Shown: positions 9,426 to 18,789, numbered from the stretch's first letter. The stretch: DNA of 64,000 nucleotides from Rhizobium sp. CF080 (GCF_000282095.2 NZ_AKKC02000008.1:124001-188000), one strand, 5' to 3'. Numbers and translations: made by a program. The notes: generated by a model from the letters alone, not told the origin.

Positions 9426-10354
9426 GCACGCCGCATTTCGACAGGATCGCGCTGATCGGCATCGGCCTGATCGGCTCGTCGATCGCCCGTGACGTCAAGG
9501 AACTGGGCCTGGCCGGCGAGGTGGTGATTTCCAGCCGCAGCGCCGAAACCCTGAAACGTGCCGAAGAGCTGGCGCTCGGCACGCATTATGTCGCGTCCGC
9601 GGCCGATGCGGTGAAGAATGCCGACCTCGTCATCGTCTCGGTGCCGGTCGGCGCATCGGAAGCGGTTGCCAGGCAGATCGCCGGCAGCCTCAAGCCCGGC
9701 GCCATCGTCACCGACGTCGGTTCCACCAAGGCGTCGGTCATCGCGCAGATGGCGCCGCATATGCCGGAAGGCGTGCATTTCATTCCGGGCCATCCGCTGG
9801 CGGGTACCGAAAAATCCGGTCCGGATGCCGGCTTCGTCGGTCTTTTCCGGGATCGCTGGTGCATCTTCACGCCGCTGCCGGATACGGATCAGGCCGCTCT
9901 CGACACCCTGAAATCCTTCTGGATGGCGCTCGGCTCGCGGATCGACGAGATGGATCCGCAGCACCATGACAAGGTTCTGGCGATCGTCTCCCACCTGCCG
10001 CATATCATCGCCTACAACATCGTCGGCACGGCGGACGATCTCGAGACGGTGACCGACGCGGAAGTCATCAAATATTCCGCCTCCGGTTTTCGCGATTTCA
10101 CCCGCCTTGCCGCGTCCGACCCCACCATGTGGCGTGACGTCTGCCTGCACAACAAGGATGCGATCCTGGAAATGCTGGCGCGCTTTTCGGAAGACCTCGC
10201 CTATCTGCAGCGGGCGATCCGCTGGGGCGAGGGCGACAAGCTGTTCGAACTCTTCACCCGCACCCGCGCCATCCGCCGCTCGATCGTCCAGGCCGGCCAG
10301 GATGTCGACGCGCCGGACTTCGGCCGCCACGCGCTCGATCCGAAGAAGGCGTGA
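9422..10354 (+). CDS. tyrC: Prephenate/arogenate (cyclohexadienyl) dehydrogenase
   Basis: The 310-aa NAD(P)-dependent enzyme of tyrosine synthesis opens with a Rossmann motif [17 protein letters not shown], continues with [10 protein letters not shown] and the conserved [18 protein letters not shown], and has the helical dimerisation domain with [10 protein letters not shown]. It oxidatively decarboxylates prephenate or arogenate. Its ATG overlaps the hisC stop, so the two form an operon; HisC-type enzymes can perform the transamination step of the same pathway. Length and motifs are normal. Confidence 0.93.
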   Translation: MSTPHFDRIALIGIGLIGSSIARDVKELGLAGEVVISSRSAETLKRAEELALGTHYVASAADAVKNADLVIVSVPVGASEAVARQIAGSLKPGAIVTDVGSTKASVIAQMAPHMPEGVHFIPGHPLAGTEKSGPDAGFVGLFRDRWCIFTPLPDTDQAALDTLKSFWMALGSRIDEMDPQHHDKVLAIVSHLPHIIAYNIVGTADDLETVTDAEVIKYSASGFRDFTRLAASDPTMWRDVCLHNKDAILEMLARFSEDLAYLQRAIRWGEGDKLFELFTRTRAIRRSIVQAGQDVDAPDFGRHALDPKKA

Positions 10355-10385
10355 CAGTCCGGCGGTCGCTGCCCCGCGCGGCGGC

Positions 10386-11801
10386 CTACTGGCATTTCTT
10401 CACGGTGGTGTTTGCGAGCGTCGAGATGGCGTAGGTCTGGTTCTCTTCGTTGAAGGCCATCGTCAGTTCGAGGGTCAGCGGGTCTCCCACGGCAGGGCTG
10501 GCGCCGTTTTTGGGAACCACCGTCCCGCTCCAGAGCGGCGGCGGGGGTGGGTATTGCGACATCTCCACAACCGAGTTGTTGGAAACGGCAACGCCCGCGG
10601 ACGGAGCCAGCTGGCAGCTGTACTGGTCGATATCCGTCTGGCAGAAATTGGCTCCGAATGTTCCCGCCGAAAGCATGGTAGTCGGCGAGTTCAAGACGAT
10701 GGAGACGTTGACGGGCTCGGCGATGGCATTTCCGATATCGGGAAGTGATACGGTTGCCGGCGTGCTTGCGCCACAGGTGCCGGTGAGCTGGCCGTTTTGC
10801 AGGAAGACCTGGGCTGACGCATCAAAATTATAGCTGTTGCCGAGGATCACCGAGATCGCCTGAACCTGGTCCATCACGCTGCGATCCGTCCATGTATTCT
10901 GCACGAAGGGTGCGAGCGGGATCATGTTGAACGCGATGTCGTTGGCGGAGAGCGATAGCGTCGTCACGTGATGGAGGTCGCCGGCATTGGGGCTTCCTTC
11001 CTTCGTGTCTCCGCCGGCCGACCCGACGACCCAGTACTGGATGCCGTCAAGCTTGGAATCGGCCTGATTGTAATGCGTATGTCCCGCGATCACCGCCTTG
11101 ACCGGGTATTGGGCCAGCAGCGCATGGACCCGCTTCCACCCCGTCCAGTTGTACCAGAGCGGCTGATGCAGGAAAACGACGATGCCGTCCTTGCCGCCCG
11201 CATTCGCCTGAAGATCCTGCTGGAGCCAGGCAAACTGCTGGTCGGAGATCTGCGCGTAGAAGACATTGCCCCAGCGCGGATCGGTATCGAGATGTTCGAG
11301 GCTGTCGAGCGCGACGAAATGCCAGTTCTGGACGTTGAAGGAATAATAGAGGTTCTGCGCCACCAGCGGATTGAGCGGCGTGTAAAGTTGCTGGAACAGC
11401 TGCTCGCGGGACCGGTCGGTGGAGTCCTGGACGAAGACCGGCGGATTGACGTCGTGATCGCCGGGCGTCATGTACCAGGGGGCCTTCAACCCGCCGAGTA
11501 TGCCCGTCGCCTGGTTGAAGCGGGTGGTGATCTGACTGGGTGTCTGGGTGCTTTCGACCAGATCTCCGAGATGCAGAACGACCGCCGGCGGGGTGCCGGC
11601 CGCGTTGAGAGCATCCACGCCCTGTTGCAGCACGGTATAGGACTGGTCGATATTGGAGGAACCCGTCTGGTCGCCGATGAGGCCCACCACGATCGGGCTC
11701 GCCAATGCAGCCTGACCGAGCGCCATCCAAAAGAGCGCGGCGGTCAGCGAGGCGCGTATCCGCCGTGCGGCTGCATTCGGGATGAGCGCGGCCTTCGTCA
11801 T
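10386..11801 (-). CDS. Secreted metallophosphoesterase
   Basis: The 471-aa protein starts with a long signal peptide ending near AALAS, followed by a calcineurin-like phosphoesterase domain: VGLIGDQTGSSN, LHLGDLVES, TPGDHDVNPP, VVFLHQPLW and VIAGHTHYN, which supply the Asp, His and Asn metal ligands. After about residue 290 comes a domain rich in Ser/Thr/Asn with a PPPPP stretch and several cysteines that I do not recognise. Its ATG at 11801 overlaps the upstream lectin-like gene by ATGA, so the two are co-translated. The substrate is unknown; purple acid phosphatase-like or phosphodiesterase activity is possible. Confidence 0.85.
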   Translation of the reverse strand: MTKAALIPNAAARRIRASLTAALFWMALGQAALASPIVVGLIGDQTGSSNIDQSYTVLQQGVDALNAAGTPPAVVLHLGDLVESTQTPSQITTRFNQATGILGGLKAPWYMTPGDHDVNPPVFVQDSTDRSREQLFQQLYTPLNPLVAQNLYYSFNVQNWHFVALDSLEHLDTDPRWGNVFYAQISDQQFAWLQQDLQANAGGKDGIVVFLHQPLWYNWTGWKRVHALLAQYPVKAVIAGHTHYNQADSKLDGIQYWVVGSAGGDTKEGSPNAGDLHHVTTLSLSANDIAFNMIPLAPFVQNTWTDRSVMDQVQAISVILGNSYNFDASAQVFLQNGQLTGTCGASTPATVSLPDIGNAIAEPVNVSIVLNSPTTMLSAGTFGANFCQTDIDQYSCQLAPSAGVAVSNNSVVEMSQYPPPPPLWSGTVVPKNGASPAVGDPLTLELTMAFNEENQTYAISTLANTTVKKCQ

Positions 11802-12169
11802 GACAGCGGCACCCACCAGAGGAACTGCACCACAGCGTCGTTATAGTCCCGGTCAACCTGGTCCTCGGAGAGGAGGACCTGAAGGTTCATCGTGCCGATG
11901 GAGCAGCCGCCCGGAAGTAGGGCAGATTCCTGCCACGTATTCCCGCCGTTTGCCGAGTGCTGGACATCCACGGTTGCCTGGACGTCCTGGCTGCCGGACG
12001 GGGTCATGACGAAGGTGGAGCCGATCTGGTGATTGCCTTCGCCGGTGCCCTGCCACAGGATCGGGCTGGCGCCGGGCACCGTGATCGTGACCTTTTGCAG
12101 GTCCGCCGCGTTGGTCAATGCCGTGACGAAGACGTTCGTCGATGGTGGCAGAAGAATGGTTGCAGGCAT
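11798..12169 (-). CDS. LecB (PA-IIL)-like calcium-dependent lectin
   Basis: The 123-aa protein resembles fucose/mannose-binding lectin PA-IIL of Pseudomonas, recalled from memory. The Ca2+ loop SEDQVDRDYNDAVV keeps the spacing E102, D106, D108, N110, D111 that in LecB binds two calcium ions, and N20 aligns with the N-terminal calcium ligand. The C-terminus ends WWVPLS, where LecB ends NWPLG, so the terminal glycine ligand is replaced by serine two residues later. No signal peptide is visible, as in LecB. It precedes and overlaps the metallophosphoesterase gene, suggesting a joint role in glycan recognition or cleavage. Confidence 0.7.
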   Translation of the reverse strand: MPATILLPPSTNVFVTALTNAADLQKVTITVPGASPILWQGTGEGNHQIGSTFVMTPSGSQDVQATVDVQHSANGGNTWQESALLPGGCSIGTMNLQVLLSEDQVDRDYNDAVVQFLWWVPLS

Positions 12170-12281
12170 TTCTTGTCCCCCCCAAAAAAGATGACGGGAG
12201 CTTGCCTCAGTCGCGGCGGAAATACAACATTAAATTGTATGAAATTATGGTTGCTACCAATTCTAAAGCCAAGGCCGAAAT

Positions 12282-13286
12282 TCAGATCGGCGGGATTTCA
12301 CCGATCTGGATAAAGCCGCCGGCGAACACCTTGCCGCGGTTGATGGTGAGATCGAGCGATGCGCTCTTGCCGCGGCCGAGTGCGGACAGCATGTTGGCGG
12401 CGGTTTTCAGCGTCGGGGCGATCTGCGGAAATGCCTGGCTCAGGCTGTCGCGCCAAGCATCGATCTGCTCGACCCGGAGCTTCAGCTTGCCCGACAGGTA
12501 GCCTTGCTCGTCGAAGGAAAAGGGACCGGAAACGGTGATCAGCTTGCCTTCGCCGAGATCGGCCGAAAGGCTGCGCATCTGCCCTTGCGTGCCATAGAGA
12601 GCGGTGCCGTTCGGATCGCTTCCGTCGATCATGCCGGCGCGGCCAGTCAGGGTCAGGTCGAGATTGGCCGTGAACCGTGGCAGAAGCTGGGGCAGGTCCT
12701 TCATCACCATGTCGGTGTTTTGGAGTGTCAGGGCCGCATCGAGATCGTTGCCGTTCTGGCGCAGATGGATCTCGGTGTGGCCGGCGCTGATGTTGAAAGC
12801 CTGGCCGGTGGCCGACGACAGGATGTTCGTTTTCGCGTTCTCGATCACCGTCGAGGTGCGCTCCACCCCGCGAAACCGGGTGATCAGGCTCGACTGGAAA
12901 TTTTCCCAGGTGGTGGAAATCGAAAGTCCGTGGCCGGTGCGGATTTCGACCGGCGAATCGAGTTCCCAGACGATATGGCCGGGATTGTAGACCTGGGCTG
13001 CGGACCGCAGGGATCCGAACATTGCGGAAATGCCGTTGGTGCGATCGTCGACCGATACCTTCGAGCAGAACAGGCCGATCCGGAAGGGGTAGCCGCGATA
13101 GTCCGCGTCAGCGCATTCGGCCGAGATGCCGCGTTTTTCCTGGCTGCCGAGCAGGCTCAGCGTCCGCTCCTTCAGCACCGAGGCGCCATAGAACCAGCCG
13201 GCCGTGTAAAGTGCGATCACCAGCACCACCCCGCAGGCGAGTAGCCATAATTTTCCGCTGACGCCGGTTCGGCTTGACGCTGCCAT
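12282..13286 (-). CDS. DUF2125 domain-containing protein
   Basis: The 334-aa protein has one N-terminal transmembrane segment or signal anchor (KLWLLACGVVLVIALYTAGWFYG) and an extended beta-rich periplasmic part of the DUF2125 family, with YRGYPFRIGLFCS and DLDAALTLQN. The family is largely alphaproteobacterial and uncharacterised. I prefer the ATG at 13286, which has GGAGAA placed 4 bases upstream; an in-frame TTG at 13298 is less likely. It is transcribed away from the chaC gene. No function can be assigned. Confidence 0.8.
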   Translation of the reverse strand: MAASSRTGVSGKLWLLACGVVLVIALYTAGWFYGASVLKERTLSLLGSQEKRGISAECADADYRGYPFRIGLFCSKVSVDDRTNGISAMFGSLRSAAQVYNPGHIVWELDSPVEIRTGHGLSISTTWENFQSSLITRFRGVERTSTVIENAKTNILSSATGQAFNISAGHTEIHLRQNGNDLDAALTLQNTDMVMKDLPQLLPRFTANLDLTLTGRAGMIDGSDPNGTALYGTQGQMRSLSADLGEGKLITVSGPFSFDEQGYLSGKLKLRVEQIDAWRDSLSQAFPQIAPTLKTAANMLSALGRGKSASLDLTINRGKVFAGGFIQIGEIPPI

Positions 13287-13353
13287 GATGTTCTCCAATG
13301 GTGCTGGGAAAGTTGGGGCGGGGCGCTTCGATTGGAATGGTGTGGCGCGGGAT

Positions 13354-13890
13354 ATGGACGAATTTTGGGTGTTTGGCTACGGGTCCCTGATGTGGAATCC
13401 GGGTTTTGCGTTTGAGGAAAGACTGACTGCACGTGCCTTCGGCTTCCGCCGCTCCCTCTGCGTCTGGTCTCATGTGCATCGCGGCACGCCGGATCATCCG
13501 GGCCTGGTCCTCGGTCTCGACCGCGGCGGTTCATGCCGCGGCGTCGCCTTCCGGGTAAGCGAGGAGAACCGGGAGGACGTGCTCGACTATCTGCGCCGCC
13601 GGGAACTCGTTACGAATGTCTATCTGGAAAAGATCCTGCCCGTTTCGCTCGGCGACGGGCGGCAGGTGAAGGCCGTCGGTTATATCGTTGATCGCAATCA
13701 TGTCCAGTATGCCGGGGCGCTCGAGATCGAGCAGGCGGCGGAGATCGTCCGCGTGTCCTCCGGTCAATCGGGGCCGAACGATACCTATGTGTTCAATACG
13801 CTGGCGCATCTGAAGGACATGGGTATCCGCGATCACTGGCTGGAAGAGGTCGGCGCGACCGTGGCCACTTTCAGTCAGGCCGCCGTCTGA
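13354..13890 (+). CDS. chaC: Glutathione-specific gamma-glutamylcyclotransferase (ChaC family)
   Basis: The 178-aa protein starts with the fold signature FWVFGYGSLMWNPGF (the YGSL loop that binds the gamma-glutamyl group) and continues with RRSLCVWSHVHRGTPDHPGLVLGL, typical of ChaC. Family enzymes split glutathione into 5-oxoproline and Cys-Gly. The expected catalytic glutamate lies in the YLRRRELVTN segment. The ATG at 13354 is chosen as it starts the fold; the frame is open from 13285. The 3' end overlaps the convergent acyltransferase gene by 16 bp. Confidence 0.9.
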   Translation: MDEFWVFGYGSLMWNPGFAFEERLTARAFGFRRSLCVWSHVHRGTPDHPGLVLGLDRGGSCRGVAFRVSEENREDVLDYLRRRELVTNVYLEKILPVSLGDGRQVKAVGYIVDRNHVQYAGALEIEQAAEIVRVSSGQSGPNDTYVFNTLAHLKDMGIRDHWLEEVGATVATFSQAAV

Positions 13891-14666
13891 GCCTTCAGCT
13901 CCGCAAGCCGTTTGACCGCCGAGGGCGGCAGGGGCAGGTGCGGGTTGGCGGCCACGGTCTCGATCAGCAGCTTGTCGCTTTCCCGTTCCAGCGTCTCGAC
14001 CAGAAGGGCGTAGAAGGCATCCGGATCCATGCCCGGCGCGATCGGCGGCAGGATGCGGACCTTGAAATGACCGGGATATTTGATGAGCTTGCGGCGGCCC
14101 CAGAACAGGCCCCAATGGGCGACGATCGGCACGACGGGCACCTGCACGTCGCGATAGATGCGGGCGATGCCGTAGCGGTATTGCGGCTCGGCACCCGGCG
14201 GGCGGCGCGTGCCTTCCGGGTAGATGATGAGCTGGCGGTTGTTGGCCATCTCCTCCTTCGTCCGGTTCATGACGTCGACCATGACCTTGCCGCGGGCGCC
14301 ACGGTTGACCGGGATCATCTTCTGCTTGGCGGCATACCAGCCGAACAGCGGGATCCACATCAGCTCGCGCTTGAGGATATAGACCGGGTCCCGCTGCCAG
14401 GGCAGGAGGGCGACGGTATCCCAGGCGGATTGATGCTTGGGGGCGAAGATGCAGCCGCCTTCGGGCACGTTTTCCAGCCCCTCGATCTCGAACGTGGCGC
14501 CGATGATCTTTGCCATCAGCCAGTTGCAGGAGGCGGCCCAGGCTTTGGGGATGCGGTAGGCCGCCTTGCGCGGCATCAGGAAATAGATCGGGCTCAGCAC
14601 GATCATGCGGACGATCAGGTTTGTGTAGAAGGCGGTATTGAAAAGAACCGAACGCACCAGCAGCAT
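13875..14666 (-). CDS. plsC: 1-acyl-sn-glycerol-3-phosphate acyltransferase
   Basis: The 263-aa membrane-associated enzyme acylates lysophosphatidic acid to phosphatidic acid. It shows an N-terminal hydrophobic segment, the HQSAWD catalytic box (HX4D) near residue 77, the MIPVNRGARGK block and the IIYPEGTRRPPG block in the order expected for PlsC-family acyltransferases. The ATG at 14666 is chosen for length; the frame is open from 14735. Downstream of ydcF on the same strand with an 84-bp gap. Confidence 0.88.
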   Translation of the reverse strand: MLLVRSVLFNTAFYTNLIVRMIVLSPIYFLMPRKAAYRIPKAWAASCNWLMAKIIGATFEIEGLENVPEGGCIFAPKHQSAWDTVALLPWQRDPVYILKRELMWIPLFGWYAAKQKMIPVNRGARGKVMVDVMNRTKEEMANNRQLIIYPEGTRRPPGAEPQYRYGIARIYRDVQVPVVPIVAHWGLFWGRRKLIKYPGHFKVRILPPIAPGMDPDAFYALLVETLERESDKLLIETVAANPHLPLPPSAVKRLAELKAQTAA

Positions 14667-14750
14667 GAAAGGCTTCCTCTTGGACAGGCGTTGCCTACAC
14701 GAGATCGCGCCGCGAAAAAAGCGCCAGGGTGTCATGCGGAGGGAAAAGTG

Positions 14751-15482
14751 TCAGGGCGCGGGCTTTGAGGCGGTCTTCGGCGGGTCATCGTTGCGCAATC
14801 CGCTGCCGCGCTCGATGCCGAACCAGTCGCGGCCTGTGGCGAGCACGACCTTGCCGTATTCCGAAAGCATGGTGCGCAACACATCCGGCTCGGCAAACCA
14901 GGCTTTTCGGGTGAGATCGGAACTGACCACGGGATAGGGAATGAACACGGTCACCGGGTCGGCACGGCGCAGTTCGTGCAGGCTGCGCAGCATGTGGTAG
15001 TTGTTGGTGACGACCAGCACGGACTTGTATCCGTGGTCGTGGATCCAGCGGGTGATCTCGTTGGCATTGCCGATCGTGTCGATCGCATCGTAACCGATAT
15101 CGACGCAGCAGGCGAAGAGATCCGGCGATGCCTGCGTGACCTTGCGGATCTGGGTGGGGCTGGTGGACGGATGCGCGCCGGAGATCAGCAGTCGCTGGCC
15201 GGCTCCGTCCCGCAAGAGCCCGAGCGCCTGCTCGATGCGCAGATAGCCGCCGGTCAGGACGACGATCGCGTCGGCCTTGACGCCGTCAGGTGCCTTCAGC
15301 GAGGTCACGGCATTCGCGAACCATAAAAATCCGCCGAAAAGCAGGGCCAATCCGAGCACGCAGGCCATGATGATACGGCGCGCGGCCCATCGCAGGCGGC
15401 TGTTGCGTGAAAACACTCCACCGAACCACCGCCGCGGGTGGCGCTCCGTTCCATTTTCGGGTGTGGTCGGGGCCGGTGTCAT
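14751..15482 (-). CDS. YdcF family (DUF218) membrane protein
   Basis: The 243-aa protein has one N-terminal transmembrane helix (IIMACVLGLALLFGGFLWFANAV) and a DUF218 domain: ADAIVVLTGGYLRIEQALGLL, RLLISGAHPS, and SVLVVTNNYHMLRSLHELRR near the end. SanA/ElyC/YdcF members act in envelope integrity and envelope polysaccharide steps; the substrate here is unknown. It follows ftsX on the same strand after 64 bp and precedes plsC, an arrangement common in Rhizobiaceae. Confidence 0.85.
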   Translation of the reverse strand: MTPAPTTPENGTERHPRRWFGGVFSRNSRLRWAARRIIMACVLGLALLFGGFLWFANAVTSLKAPDGVKADAIVVLTGGYLRIEQALGLLRDGAGQRLLISGAHPSTSPTQIRKVTQASPDLFACCVDIGYDAIDTIGNANEITRWIHDHGYKSVLVVTNNYHMLRSLHELRRADPVTVFIPYPVVSSDLTRKAWFAEPDVLRTMLSEYGKVVLATGRDWFGIERGSGLRNDDPPKTASKPAP

Positions 15483-15546
15483 GACTGTCCATAGCCGGAG
15501 ATTCGTGGCGAGAACAGGGCCAACCTACAGAGGGACGGGACCCGTT

Positions 15547-16605
15547 TCAAGAAGCTGATAATCCGTCGGAACGCGCCGGATCGGAGCGGATCAGGTCGAT
15601 TTCGTCGATCGTGCGCATGACCGTGAACCGGGCCGTCAGTGTCGTCAGCAGCGCGATCACGATCATCGTCGCGAAAATGCCGAGATAACCGCCGACGCCG
15701 ATGGTGAAGGAGCCGAACAGGGCGCTGGCCTGGTCGCTTTCCGGCGTCGCCAGCGAATTGGCCTGCCACATGTTGGCGACAGCAAAGATCGCGGCTGCGA
15801 GCGCACCGCCGGCGGCCGACCCCTTGATGCTGATCTTCAGGAAATGTTTCTGGAATTCACCGGCCACGAACGAGCTCTCGGCGCCGACGAAATGCAGAAC
15901 CTCGACGATATGGCGATTGCCGGAGAGCGCCCCGCGCGTGGCGAAGATCACCGTCAGGATCATCGCCGTGAAGACGAGAACGAGGACGCCCATGCCGATC
16001 AGCACCGTGGTGTGGGCCATCGACACCAGGCGATCCACCCAGGTCCGGTGATCGTCGAGGAAGGCTTGCGGGATTTCCGTCTTCAGGAGATCGCGCATTC
16101 CGGCGAAATCGGGCGGGTTCTGCTCGTCGATGGTGATGATGACGAGGCGCGGTATGGGCAGGTCGTCGAAGTTCAATCCGGTACCGAGCCATGGCTCCAG
16201 AAGCCTTGCCGTGGCGCTTTCGTCCATGATCGTGCCCTCGCGGGTGCCGACGAAGGTGAGGGCCAGGTCGCGGGCCTTCTTCAAGGCTGCGTTCATGTCC
16301 AGCCCGTCATCGGGTTTGATCTGGATGGTGATCTCGCGGGAAATCTGGCTCTGCCAGCTCGATGCCGTCGCCCTCACCATGCTGACCGCGCCGAGCGTCA
16401 GGCAGGCGAGGAAGGCCATGATGGCGATCACCACCATCAGCGCGTTGCCCTGGATGTTGGAGGGCGGCAGGATCGGCGCGGTCGGCCGCACCCGCATCTC
16501 GACGCGGCGCGCCTGTTTCTGGCCCGCCGGCGAGGACTGCTGCTCGTTTGCGGGCTTTTGCGGTTGGGCGCTCTTCGTCGCTTTCGGGCGGCTCAGCTCA
16601 TTCAT
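15547..16605 (-). CDS. ftsX: Cell division protein FtsX
   Basis: The 352-aa membrane protein has four predicted transmembrane helices (about residues 55-75, 205-225, 255-275 and 305-325), a large periplasmic loop between the first two, and a proline- and glutamine-rich cytoplasmic N-terminus of about 50 residues. FtsX forms a complex with the ATPase FtsE at the division septum and, in other bacteria, activates peptidoglycan hydrolases. Its start overlaps the ftsE stop by 8 bp, so the two are coupled. Confidence 0.9.
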   Translation of the reverse strand: MNELSRPKATKSAQPQKPANEQQSSPAGQKQARRVEMRVRPTAPILPPSNIQGNALMVVIAIMAFLACLTLGAVSMVRATASSWQSQISREITIQIKPDDGLDMNAALKKARDLALTFVGTREGTIMDESATARLLEPWLGTGLNFDDLPIPRLVIITIDEQNPPDFAGMRDLLKTEIPQAFLDDHRTWVDRLVSMAHTTVLIGMGVLVLVFTAMILTVIFATRGALSGNRHIVEVLHFVGAESSFVAGEFQKHFLKISIKGSAAGGALAAAIFAVANMWQANSLATPESDQASALFGSFTIGVGGYLGIFATMIVIALLTTLTARFTVMRTIDEIDLIRSDPARSDGLSAS

Positions 16606-17257
16606 AGATGTCGAGCCGCCCTTCGGTGAGGATCATCCGCCGTGCGTCCACCTGGTCCATCAAAGCCAGATCATGGGTGGCGATGACGACGGCGGTGCCG
16701 AGCCGGTTGAGTTCGAGGAAGAGATTGAGGAGCCGGCGCGCCATCGGCGGGTCGACATTGCCCGTCGGCTCGTCGGCGAGCAGGATTTCCGGCTGGTCCA
16801 TCAGCGCGCGGGCGATCGCTGCACGCTGTTTTTCGCCGCCTGAAAGAACGGCCGGCAGCACGTTGATGCGTTCGCCGAGCCCGACCCACTTCAGAAGCTC
16901 GATCACGTCGTTGCGGTAGGAGCTCTCCTCCTTGCCACGCACGCGCAGCGGCAGCGCGACGTTCTCATAGGTGGTCAGGTGGTCGAGCAGGCGGAAATCC
17001 TGGAAGACGATGCCGACCCGACGGCGCAGCATCGGCAGTTCGGCGCGCGGGATCTGCGACAGGTCGCGGCCGAACATGTGGATGATACCGCGGGTCGGGT
17101 GCAGCGACATGAACAGCAGGCGCAGCAGTGTGGTCTTCCCAGCGCCCGATGGGCCCGTGAGGAACTGGAATGAGCGCTTGGGGATGTCGAAGGTCATATC
17201 CCGCAGGATCTCCGGACCCATCCCATAGCGCAGACCAACGTTTTCGAAATGAATCAA
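16598..17257 (-). CDS. ftsE: Cell division ATP-binding protein FtsE
   Basis: The 219-aa ABC ATPase has Walker A GPSGAGKTTLLRLL, the signature LSGGEKQRAAIARAL, Walker B EILLADEPTGNVD and the H-loop VIATHDLAL. It begins MIHFENVGLRYGMGPEIL as FtsE proteins do. It is the first gene of the ftsEX unit. The approximately 200-bp gap to the divergent gene at 17465 contains GTTAACCATTTGAATTTAC, which is only a partial match to a CtrA box. Confidence 0.95.
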   Translation of the reverse strand: MIHFENVGLRYGMGPEILRDMTFDIPKRSFQFLTGPSGAGKTTLLRLLFMSLHPTRGIIHMFGRDLSQIPRAELPMLRRRVGIVFQDFRLLDHLTTYENVALPLRVRGKEESSYRNDVIELLKWVGLGERINVLPAVLSGGEKQRAAIARALMDQPEILLADEPTGNVDPPMARRLLNLFLELNRLGTAVVIATHDLALMDQVDARRMILTEGRLDIYE

Positions 17258-17464
17258 CGGCTGACCCAGTCCTCGCTCTTTCGACTCTCTGGTGCCCGTC
17301 TATCTCTTAACGACCCGGGTAAACGAACGGTAAATCGCGCGCGGAAAAGGGCTAATTTCAGGCCTTATTTGCGAAGCGTTAACCATTTGAATTTACGACT
17401 AGGTGGGATTCGATTCAATGCCCGCCATCCCGAACAAAGGGGAAAACGGGCCGAAGAGGGCCCC

Positions 17465-18124
17465 ATGAGCACGTTTAGCAGCCATCAGGGCAAGACGGTC
17501 ATCCGGATGGACATCCTGCCGCCGGAACCTTCCGCACGCAGCACAAGGGTGAACCAGCGGCGAGGCGAGGTGGTCGACGCCCAGTTCGTCACCGTTCGCG
17601 ACACTTTCCGCCGCGGGCCGACCCGGCGCTCCCACAACGACAATCGCAGCAATCGCGCAGATTCTGCCGCAATGGCCCGGCCATCCCCTGAGCGGATACT
17701 CGCTGGCATCGAGCGTGGCCTGATGCGTCTCTCCGCCGATTTCTTCTCGGCGGTGGTGGCGGCTGTGTTCGTTGTCGTTTTCAGCCTCGCGGGCGGCTTC
17801 ACGTTTCTGTTCGCCGGTTCAGCAACGGCCGAGGCAGGCCCGACGCTCGACATCACCCATGTGACGATGACGCCGCAGGATGCCAACGGCATGCGCGTGC
17901 TGCTGATCAACGGCATCGTCGAGAACCGCAGCGGCGACAATCGGGCCATGCCGCAGATCCGCGCCGATCTGATGTCGGGTGGCAGCGTGACAGCGACGAC
18001 GCTGATCTCGCCGCCGGCCTCGTCCATCGAAGGCGGCCAGAGCCGTGGCTTCTCGGCGCGCGTACCTCACCCCGGTGGAAAACTGCCCGATCTGCGGCTT
18101 TCCTTCGCGGAACGGGGCGCCTAA
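17465..18124 (+). CDS. Single-pass membrane protein with a DUF3426-like C-terminal domain
   Basis: The 219-aa protein has a basic, Arg-rich cytoplasmic N-terminus (about 95 residues), one transmembrane helix (FFSAVVAAVFVVVFSLAGGFTFLFAG) and a periplasmic beta domain with LLINGIVENRSGDNRAMPQIRADL, the pattern of FxLYD/DUF3426 domains. The zinc-ribbon that many relatives carry at the N-terminus is absent. The ATG at 17465 is chosen; the frame is open further upstream into the ftsE promoter region. Located 62 bp ahead of hpt. Function unknown. Confidence 0.65.
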   Translation: MSTFSSHQGKTVIRMDILPPEPSARSTRVNQRRGEVVDAQFVTVRDTFRRGPTRRSHNDNRSNRADSAAMARPSPERILAGIERGLMRLSADFFSAVVAAVFVVVFSLAGGFTFLFAGSATAEAGPTLDITHVTMTPQDANGMRVLLINGIVENRSGDNRAMPQIRADLMSGGSVTATTLISPPASSIEGGQSRGFSARVPHPGGKLPDLRLSFAERGA

Positions 18125-18186
18125 AGCTTTCGCTTTCTCGGTTGATTGTGGTATCGCGGTTTTTTACGGACACGTAGGAGACCCTC

Positions 18187-18729
18187 ATGCCCGTCGTACG
18201 CGGTAAAATCATCGAGCCGCTTTATACCGCCGAACAGATCGCCGAGCGCAACCATGCGATCGCGGCACAGATCGCCACAGGGCCGACCAAGGATCTGCTC
18301 GTTATCGCCATCCTCAAGGGCTCGTTCATCTTCGCCGCCGACCTTTTGCGCGCGCTGCATGACGTCGGTCTGGCGCCGGAAGTCGAGTTCGTGACGCTGT
18401 CGAGCTATGGTGCCGGCACCGTTTCGCAAGGCGTGCGGATCGTCAAGGACATCGACAGCGACGTGAAGGACCGCGATGTGCTGCTGATCGACGACATCCT
18501 CGAATCCGGCCGCACCCTGAAATTTGCCAAGGAAATGCTCTATGAGCGCGGCGCCCGCAACGTTTCGATCGCCGTATTGCTCGACAAGCGCGTCAAGCGC
18601 CAGGAAGATCTCGAGGCGGACTATGTCGGTTTCGAATGCCCGGATTACTTCGTCGTCGGCTACGGCATGGATGTCGCCTACGCTTTCCGCGAGCTGCCTT
18701 TCGTCGGCGTGGTGACGGGAGACGCCTGA
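18187..18729 (+). CDS. hpt: Hypoxanthine phosphoribosyltransferase
   Basis: The 180-aa enzyme salvages hypoxanthine (and guanine) with PRPP. It has LLVIAILKGSFIFAADLLR near the N-terminus, the flexible loop LSSYGAGT, the PRPP-binding motif VLLIDDILESGRTL and the C-terminal DYFVVGYGMDVAY found in HPRTs. Starts with ATG after an AGGAGA ribosome site. A strong hairpin at 18769-18789 follows the stop and separates it from cpdR. Confidence 0.94.
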   Translation: MPVVRGKIIEPLYTAEQIAERNHAIAAQIATGPTKDLLVIAILKGSFIFAADLLRALHDVGLAPEVEFVTLSSYGAGTVSQGVRIVKDIDSDVKDRDVLLIDDILESGRTLKFAKEMLYERGARNVSIAVLLDKRVKRQEDLEADYVGFECPDYFVVGYGMDVAYAFRELPFVGVVTGDA

Positions 18730-18768
18730 TCGAAATTGCCTGAGCGGGCGAGACGAGATATTAACCAT

Positions 18769-18789
18769 GTCGGCCCGCAACGGGCCGAC
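18769..18789 (+). terminator. Hairpin downstream of hpt
   Basis: GTCGGCCCG and CGGGCCGAC form a perfect 9-bp stem with a CAA loop, 39 bp after the hpt stop. The T-run after it is poor (GTTTACTCC), so termination may be partial. The cpdR promoter probably lies just beyond. Confidence 0.65.

Noticed and set aside
17381..17400. Possible CtrA box upstream of ftsE (GTTAACCATTTGAATT)
   Set aside because: The consensus is TTAA-N7-TTAA; the second half reads AATT here, so the match is too weak to report as a site.
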